Positions 58,146 through 64,000 of a DNA stretch of 64,000 bases are shown here, piece by piece. The DNA is taken from contig JABLTG010000043.1 of assembly GCA_016618085.1 (NCBI GenBank), forward strand, positions 52,452 through 116,451, given 5' to 3'. The stretch's first letter is position 1. The number at the start of each line of letters is the position of its first letter. The notes under the pieces were generated by a model, which was not told where the DNA came from, ran no database searches, and worked only from the letters and a program-made list of their open reading frames with translations. Both the position numbers and the translations under genes were made by a program. This DNA is from Neovahlkampfia damariscottae. Taxonomy: Eukaryota; Heterolobosea; Selenaionea; Neovahlkampfiida; Neovahlkampfiidae.

Positions 58146-59540
58146 ATGACTGAGATGGATTTAGGAGGAGCAAGAAACAAAGCTACTTTTACACAATCAC
58201 TTTCAGCAGGTGAAATACCAGATGATACATCCATTAGTTATGAAGGTACTTTCTCAGAATATTATTTCAACGATAACACACCAAAACTAAAAGAAGTTTG
58301 TTATGCCAATATTTCAGCTGCCAAAATCAAAGACCCTTTCACTGGAAAAGATGAAAAATATATTTCTGCTTCCTTTCATTCAATATTTGATGGTATGAAC
58401 CACAGAGAACCTTTAAACTTGTTAATTATTTTGGATATCTCTGGAAGTATGTCTGGTCAGTTTTATAACGTAAATACAAGTGAATTTTCAAAGGAAACAA
58501 AAATGAAAATAGCCAATGAAGTGTTAATTGAAATTGTCAAAAATTTAAAAAATGAAGAAAATTTAGGAATCCTTTTGTTTGATGATAAAACTCAAGTTCT
58601 TCAATCAATTAAAAATGTTGGTAAATTAAAAAAAGAAGAATTATGTGAAAAAATTATTCAAATTGAACCAAGAGGTGGAACAAAGATGGAAAAGGGAATG
58701 AAAACAGGAATTTCAATGATGAATGACTTTTTAGAAATTGGGAATGGGAAAAATCAAAATAATAGAATTATATTTTTAACAGATGCAATGCCAAATGATG
58801 GAGGTGAAATTTCTTTAAAATCTTTATCAGAAGAAGCAGCAAAAAATAAGATTTATACAACTTATATTGGTGTCGGATTAGATTTCAATACAAAATTAGT
58901 TGAAGAATTAACAAAAGTAGTTGGATCAAATTATTTTTCAGTTCATTCAAAAAAAGATTTTCAAAGAATTTTAAATGAAGAATTCAATTATATTGTCACA
59001 AATATAGCATTGGACAGTTTCTTATTAGTTGAATCAGAAGAATATGAAATTGAAGAAGTGTTTGGTACCCCATTTAAAGATCAAACAACAATTAATAGTA
59101 TTAAAGTTGGATCACAAACTGCATCGGATGTAAATGATTTAGGAACAAAAGGAGGAATGATTTTGATAAAGTTATCAGAAAGGAAATTAAAATCAAAAGA
59201 AAATCCATCTCAAAAAGTTAATGTTACTTTATTTTACGATGATATTAATGACAAAACGATTAAAACTTCATATTTGATTGATTTTGAAAAGAAGGCAAAA
59301 TCATCAGAGATTTTTTTTGAAAATAGTGGAATCCAAAAATTAATTCTTTTAACAAAATATGTTGAATTTTCAAAAAGAATTTTAAAATTAAAAAACTTAT
59401 CAAAATATAAAGATGATGAACATGGAAAAGAAATTACTAGTTTTTTAAATTATTTTCAAACTCAAATGAAAGAGATTGGTGATTTAAATTTGGAAAAAGA
59501 AGTGGAATCTTTAAATCAATTGAAATATAATTTAAAATAA
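58146..59540 (+). CDS. von Willebrand factor A (vWA) domain protein
   Basis: 464 residues, one exon. A vWA domain occupies roughly residues 90-290. The MIDAS motif is LLIILDISGSMSG (DxSxS), the later Thr is in RGGTKMEKGM and the Asp in FLTDAMPNDGG. A short VIT-like beta region may precede it. After it comes a beta-rich domain and a helical C-terminus. No signal peptide or TM is seen, so it is probably cytosolic. The layout is that of vWA proteins found in bacteria and amoebae. Its partner is unknown. Confidence 0.8.
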   Translation: MTEMDLGGARNKATFTQSLSAGEIPDDTSISYEGTFSEYYFNDNTPKLKEVCYANISAAKIKDPFTGKDEKYISASFHSIFDGMNHREPLNLLIILDISGSMSGQFYNVNTSEFSKETKMKIANEVLIEIVKNLKNEENLGILLFDDKTQVLQSIKNVGKLKKEELCEKIIQIEPRGGTKMEKGMKTGISMMNDFLEIGNGKNQNNRIIFLTDAMPNDGGEISLKSLSEEAAKNKIYTTYIGVGLDFNTKLVEELTKVVGSNYFSVHSKKDFQRILNEEFNYIVTNIALDSFLLVESEEYEIEEVFGTPFKDQTTINSIKVGSQTASDVNDLGTKGGMILIKLSERKLKSKENPSQKVNVTLFYDDINDKTIKTSYLIDFEKKAKSSEIFFENSGIQKLILLTKYVEFSKRILKLKNLSKYKDDEHGKEITSFLNYFQTQMKEIGDLNLEKEVESLNQLKYNLK

Positions 59541-59895
59541 CAATACATATTTCTTTTAAAAATCCCCATTTTTTAATACTTTCTATTATTTTGGATTTGC
59601 ATCATTATAACAGAAAAAGTGGGTTAATTTCGGCAAGTAATTTACTGAAGAAGAATATCATTTATTCATTGCCAGATTTGTCCTGAATGTTTGATTCTGT
59701 TGGACGGACATCAAATATCAATAATGTTTCCTTCTTCATCCATTCAAATATAAAATATTGCTTTAAAATACAAAGAATTAAAGAATAAATAATTCAGTCA
59801 ATTAAATATCCAACATATCAAAAATTAGAGTTTTTGAGTTTGTCTTGATAATTTCAGAAAGGCCAAATAAGGGTAAGAAAACTATCCAATCAGCA
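59541..59895. other. Intergenic region, no gene seen
   Basis: 355 bases between the vWA gene and the LRR-RhoGEF gene. It has a somewhat less AT-rich patch around 59620-59740. I see no open frame or RNA gene. The CCAATCA at 59886-59892 at its right end is the likely promoter box of the next gene. Confidence 0.4.
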
Positions 59896-62800
59896 ATGTT
59901 TCACCTCATCAAATCTCCAAGGTACGAAAAAGTCCGACTAACCACAAAAGAAATAAAAACTCTTCCCTAGATGTTAGTGAAAAGGCTCTAGAGAAAATAC
60001 CACAAGTAAGAAAAAACGCGCCATTTTTTTTATTTTTAAAGTACGTTTTTTCTCAAACAGAATTGAGATTACTCAGCTTGTCACAAAATAAAATCATAAA
60101 AATAGATATAGATATAACAAAACTGAAGCATTTGGAGGTTCTTTTGTTGGACCACAACAAAATTTCAGAAATTCCACGAGAACTTATTAAACTGTCCACA
60201 ATACATACATTAGCTTTGAATAATAATCTCATATCTTATGTTCCTGAAGAAATTAAACACTTGCATCACTTGGAGAATTTATTTTTAGAAAACAACATTA
60301 TCACCGAGTTTCCTGATGTTTGTTTTCCGAAAATCCAAGTTTTGAAATTAAATAACAACAAAATAGAAAGAGTACCAACTGAATTTACCAAACAAATGAA
60401 ACTAAAAGAGCTAAAATTAAAGGGAAATAATATCAAAGATTTTCCAAAAGAAATCCTGTACTTACCAAAATTACAACCAGACATAAAGATGGAACTCGAA
60501 GAAATTCATAATGAATCATTAAAATTCATCAATGATAAAGTTATTGAAGACAGTTTGAACTTGACAAATCAGAATTTGACAAAAATTCCAGAACAAGTTG
60601 GAAAATTGATAAATTTAAAAACGTTGATATTTTCATGGAATAGAATTGATGAAATATCATCAAATTTATGGAAAGTTACCTCTTTAACAAGTTTAAATTT
60701 ATCAAATAATTCATTGACTTCATTAAGTTGGGAAATTGTTCTGTTAAAAGATTTGGTGGATTTAGATCTCTCAAAAAATAAATTGAAGTCATTACCGCGT
60801 GAATTAATATACTTGAAAAAATTGACAAATCTCAATGTTTTTGGTAATCCACTCACTGAAAGTTTTCCAGATTTTTCAAAAAGCAATTTATGTAATCTAA
60901 AAGAGTTTTTTTATATTTTTTTTTGAAGCTGATGAATCAAAAGAAGAAGTACTAGAAATTAAATGTCAAATCCAAAGAAATAAGATTGTAGATCATTTAT
61001 TTGAAACCGAAAAACATTATTATTCATACATGTCAATATTATCCAACCATTTCATATCTCCTTTGAAAATGAAAAAGAAGCAACCTCTATCAGCAGAATT
61101 ACATAAACAATATTTCAATGATGTACAAGTTGTTTTAGGGATAACAAAAGAATTCTTAATTTCATTAGAAGATGGTATTAAAGACAAAGAAACATTTGAT
61201 TTAGGAGTGATGTTTCTTTCATTTGGATCATCTTTCAAATTAATTTCAAAGTATATTAATGAAGCACCATTAAACATTAATTCAATGAAAGAAACAATGA
61301 AATCAAACCAAAAATTCAAGACTTATATTGAAAAAACTACAATTGAGTATAATAATTCTCATCGGAATAATCAAATTAATTTTTTTGATTTGTACAATTT
61401 ACCAGTTTCACGTATTCAAAATTATCATCAAATTATCAAAACTTATGAAAGTGAAACTCCAAAATCTCATAAGAATTATGATTCTGTTCAACTTGCTTTG
61501 AATTTATTTGAAGAATTAACAGAATATTGTAAAATAAAATCAATTGAAGCAGAAAATTTAACAAAAATGAGAAAAGTTGCAAAAGAACTGAATGATATGG
61601 TAATTTAAATCTTTATTTTTAATATTACCTTGAAGACAATTCTCATTGCATCAAGAACTCTATTGGAAGAATATTCAAGTGTGAGTGTGATTGAAGATGA
61701 TGAAGATCCACTTTTCAGGCAACTCAGACCAGTTAAAATTTATTCATTCAATGATTTAATAGTAATCATTGAAAAAGGAAAGAAAGGGATGAAATTTCCA
61801 ACACAATTAATTTATCTTGAAAAAGTGAAAGACAGTAAGAGAAAATATCCGATTGATCAATAGAAAATATAAAATTAGAAACTGGAACATATTTGAAAAC
61901 ATTGGTATTTCAAAGCCAACATGATGCTCAAAGATTCTATTCTTTATGGTATACTTCTGCAGAGAAATTCTGGTTAAATGCATTGCGTCAAAATGAATCA
62001 AATGCAAAGGGTAATATTTCCATGTTTTCACCAAGAAAATCGTTCATTTTACTATCCCCAAGAAAAAGTGTTAGTCTTCCAGGTGGATTAGATGCATTGA
62101 AAGAAGAATTGGAAAAATTTGATCAAGAAGAAGCAAAAAAACAACGTTCCAAATCAACCACTGTCAGTCCAAATGGAATAGAATCTGAAGAAGATAATCC
62201 TTCAGTTAATGGATTTTACAGAAGCCAATCTGTGAAAGGATTTACAAGTAATCGGATTTTAACGAATAAGAAAATACCCAGAATCGTTTCTGGAAAATTA
62301 AAAAAAGCAAATTCAGATCCTCAAGAATCAAATCAATTTTCAGGAATAGAAACAACAGATTCTACATATTCTCATGATACTCCTTCAGTATCTCCAAATG
62401 GTGAGTCAAATTTTTCATCTCCAAGATCTTCAAACCCCCAAACAGATCGGAAATCAGATTCACCACCATTTTCTGAAGAATCAAGAAATTCAAATGCAGA
62501 AGAATCCAAATTCAAAAATTCCACTGAAGAAACAGAGAGTTTGTTATCAATGTCACCAGATGAAGAAGGTGCATATCGTCACATATTATCTCCAATTGAC
62601 AATGAAAAATCATCTCCTGTTCCAAAACTCAAATTAAAAATTGTTGATTTAGATAAGAGTGATGTCATTGAAAATGTCTCAAGTCCATTAGGTTCAGCGA
62701 GAGAGGATCATGTATCTCCACTTGTTTCACCAGTTTTTTCATCACCAAGAATATCAATTCAAAAATTAACGTCACAATATAAATTTGATTACTTAACAGT

Positions 62801-62978
62801 ACAAGATGTTGATACAACTTTAGTTAATTTACAGAACAAGCTTGTGGTGTTGGTGGGAGAAGGTAATTTTGATGAATCAAAAAAAATAATTGATTTGATG
62901 AAAGGGATCACAGAAAAATTCTCAAAGGGTGATAAAAAAAATTTGGACAATATGATGAAAAAGGCAAAAAAATTTTGA
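59896..62978 (+). CDS. LRR - RhoGEF (DH/PH) protein (6 exons)
   Basis: Exons 59896-59921, 59951-60005, 60042-60891, 60929-61599, 61636-61834 and 61864-62978 join to 971 residues. The introns are 29-37 nt. The N-terminal third is a leucine-rich repeat array (LRLLSLSQNKI, LEVLLLDHNKISEIPREL, LTSLNLSNNSLTSL). A DH domain follows, beginning RNKIVDHLFETEKHYYSYM, with a PH-like block (KNIKLETGTYLKTLVF...FYSLWYTSAEKFWLNAL) after it. The C-terminal ~330 residues are Ser/Pro-rich with many SP sites, ending in a short helical segment. It should activate Rho-family GTPases, opposite in effect to the C2-RhoGAP at 26-28 kb. The first two exons are 26 and 55 nt. They were placed by phase and splice signals and are the least certain part. 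Confidence 0.85.
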
Positions 62979-63897
62979 TCAGATTTTTGGTAGTGCAACA
63001 ACATCAGAATTTTTGTTAAAGTTAGAATTTTCTTGTTTTATAAACTTTTTAGGTTTCCTTATAACAATAGTCTTATCAGAAATCAAGTTTTATTCAATTT
63101 ATTCAAAGTATCTACTTCTTTTATAATCCTCTGAACTAATGATAATCAACTCAATCCCAGGATTGAGTTTCTGTTCAATTGTGAATTGTATTTCGAGACA
63201 TTAGAATCTTCCACTATTTTGACCTATCAATTACATCATCCTCCACACTTCTTCCTCAGAATCCAACCAAGTAATGACTTTGGTTGAATCTCAGCACTCG
63301 ATGGGCATCCTGCATCCATCAACGGTGTTCAATAGTTTCATTTGAAATCAAACTGAATGTTATCTTCGATCAGTCTGGTTGATTTAAACATGGATGCAAC
63401 TTCAGCAAAATCAGTTTCTTTAAAACTTCTCTTATGTCCAAAAATTTCGTTTAATTCTTTTTCATCATTTTCCATCTCTTGTTTGTCGATTTTTCTGATC
63501 AGACAAAAACAATTACTGAAATTAATTGCATATCCTATTCAGATCACTTGTCCCTATCTGACCCAATCAAAAAGTATCAAAAAAAAAAAGGAGAACTTTT
63601 ATTATTTTTTTTCAATCAATTTAATATCTTGATTATGACATATTATATTACAAAATAGTTTGTCACAAACAGGATTGGTAATGAAATTGTTGAACATTTG
63701 AAACAAGCAAAATAAATTTTCTTATGGCAAACCACACAATGACGATGTTTTTCAATCTTTTTTAATGCATGATAATATATCTCCTTTTCTTGATTGTTGT
63801 TTTCCAATTTTATTTAAGGTTTGTACGTGAGTCTTGGTTTTGAAGTAACAGAATTATATTTGCCAAATATTCTTGCAATGTTAAATTGGGTTTTGTT
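62979..63897. other. Gene-poor, possibly subtelomeric DNA; one doubtful minus-strand exon
   Basis: No convincing full gene. The best open stretch is on minus from about 63545 to TGA 63338-63340. Its part after an ATG (KELNEIFGHKRSFKETDF) has protein-like composition and could be the last exon of a gene whose other exons I cannot find. The section 63180-63330 is clearly less AT-rich than the rest. A 10-bp inverted repeat lies at 63148-63169. From ~63832 the plus strand has a short open frame running into the hexamer tract. Confidence 0.35.
63148..63169. repeat. Near-perfect palindrome, 10-bp stems with 2-bp spacer
   Basis: AACTCAATCC, then CA, then GGATTGAGTT. The arms pair perfectly. It could form a hairpin or be a dimeric protein site. 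It lies about 730 bases from the hexamer tract. Confidence 0.7.
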
Positions 63898-64000
63898 TTT
63901 GGGTTTGGGTTTGGGTTTGGGTTTGGGTTTGGGTTTGGGTTTGGGTTTGGGTTTGGGTTTGGGTTTGGGTTTGGGTTTGGGTTTGGGTTTGGGTTTGGGT
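63898..64000 (+). repeat. (TTTGGG)n tandem repeat, probable telomere
   Basis: About 17 perfect TTTGGG units run to the window edge, with a degenerate start (TGGGTTTTGTT) at 63887-63897. The G-rich strand runs 5' to 3' toward the edge, the orientation of a chromosome end. An internal microsatellite cannot be excluded because the sequence may continue past 64000. Confidence 0.65.

Noticed and set aside
427-63000. Non-standard genetic code in the host
   Set aside because: Host exons of up to 5.6 kb have no in-frame stops and end in TAA, TAG or TGA, so the host code is standard.
63357-63632. 91-codon plus-strand open frame in the subtelomeric region
   Set aside because: Composition is Ser/Leu-rich like an antisense shadow, and the minus strand at the same place reads more like protein.
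1-64000. CRISPR arrays, rRNA or tRNA genes
   Set aside because: No spaced direct repeats, and no cloverleaf with a GTTCRANNC-type T arm was recognised by eye.

Overview
This is a eukaryotic window. It is strongly AT-rich, with genes packed on both strands and nearly every gene cut by very short GT...AG introns (28 to 54 nt). The proteins are typical of a free-living unicellular protist: an RNF213-like giant protein, RhoGAP and RhoGEF, RGS-TPR, an AGC kinase, RCC1-EGF surface protein, ERGIC3, enolase and a desaturase. Host genes use the standard code; TAA, TAG and TGA all end genes. I cannot name the species. A heterolobosean-like or other amoeboflagellate protist is a guess only. The last ~100 bases are a pure TTTGGG hexamer tract in the orientation of a chromosome end, so the right edge may be a telomere.

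Layout. 1-8.6 kb: tail of a mitochondrial carrier, a kinase-AAA-GAF-adenylate cyclase fusion protein, and a Crinkler-like P-loop gene. 8.8-19.9 kb: an integrated, decayed Polinton-like virus/virophage-type element. It carries a GIY-YIG nuclease, retroviral-type integrase, D5-like SF3 helicase, FNIP-repeat protein, zinc-finger protein, fibre-like protein, double jelly-roll major capsid, minor capsid, adenovirus-type protease and packaging ATPase. No DNA polymerase is visible. 20.2-28.2 kb: enolase, a two-TM protein, a PhnZ-like HD protein with an 11-nt exon, ERGIC3, MAPEG, a secreted collagen-like protein and a C2-RhoGAP. 28.4-43.7 kb: a DEP-like gene, a PKA-like AGC kinase and a 4198-residue RNF213-like gene. 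43.7-63 kb: RCC1-EGF receptor-like protein, LDAH, a Cys-motif protein, PPR, LARGE-type glycosyltransferase, RGS-TPR, fatty-acid desaturase, acyl-protein thioesterase, trehalose-synthase-like GH13, beta-propeller, vWA and LRR-RhoGEF. 63-64 kb: gene-poor, possibly subtelomeric DNA.

Two gene populations can be told apart by sequence. Most host genes have a CCAAT/ATTGG box within about 110 nt of the start codon. The element's genes lack it and instead have a TTAATATATA-type motif just before the ATG. All host genes could be spliced into clean full-length frames. The element's genes carry frameshifts and in-frame stops, and every in-frame stop I found is TAA or TGA, never TAG. This points to real decay, possibly C-to-T biased, or less likely to a different ancestral genetic code. 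It is not general sequencing error.
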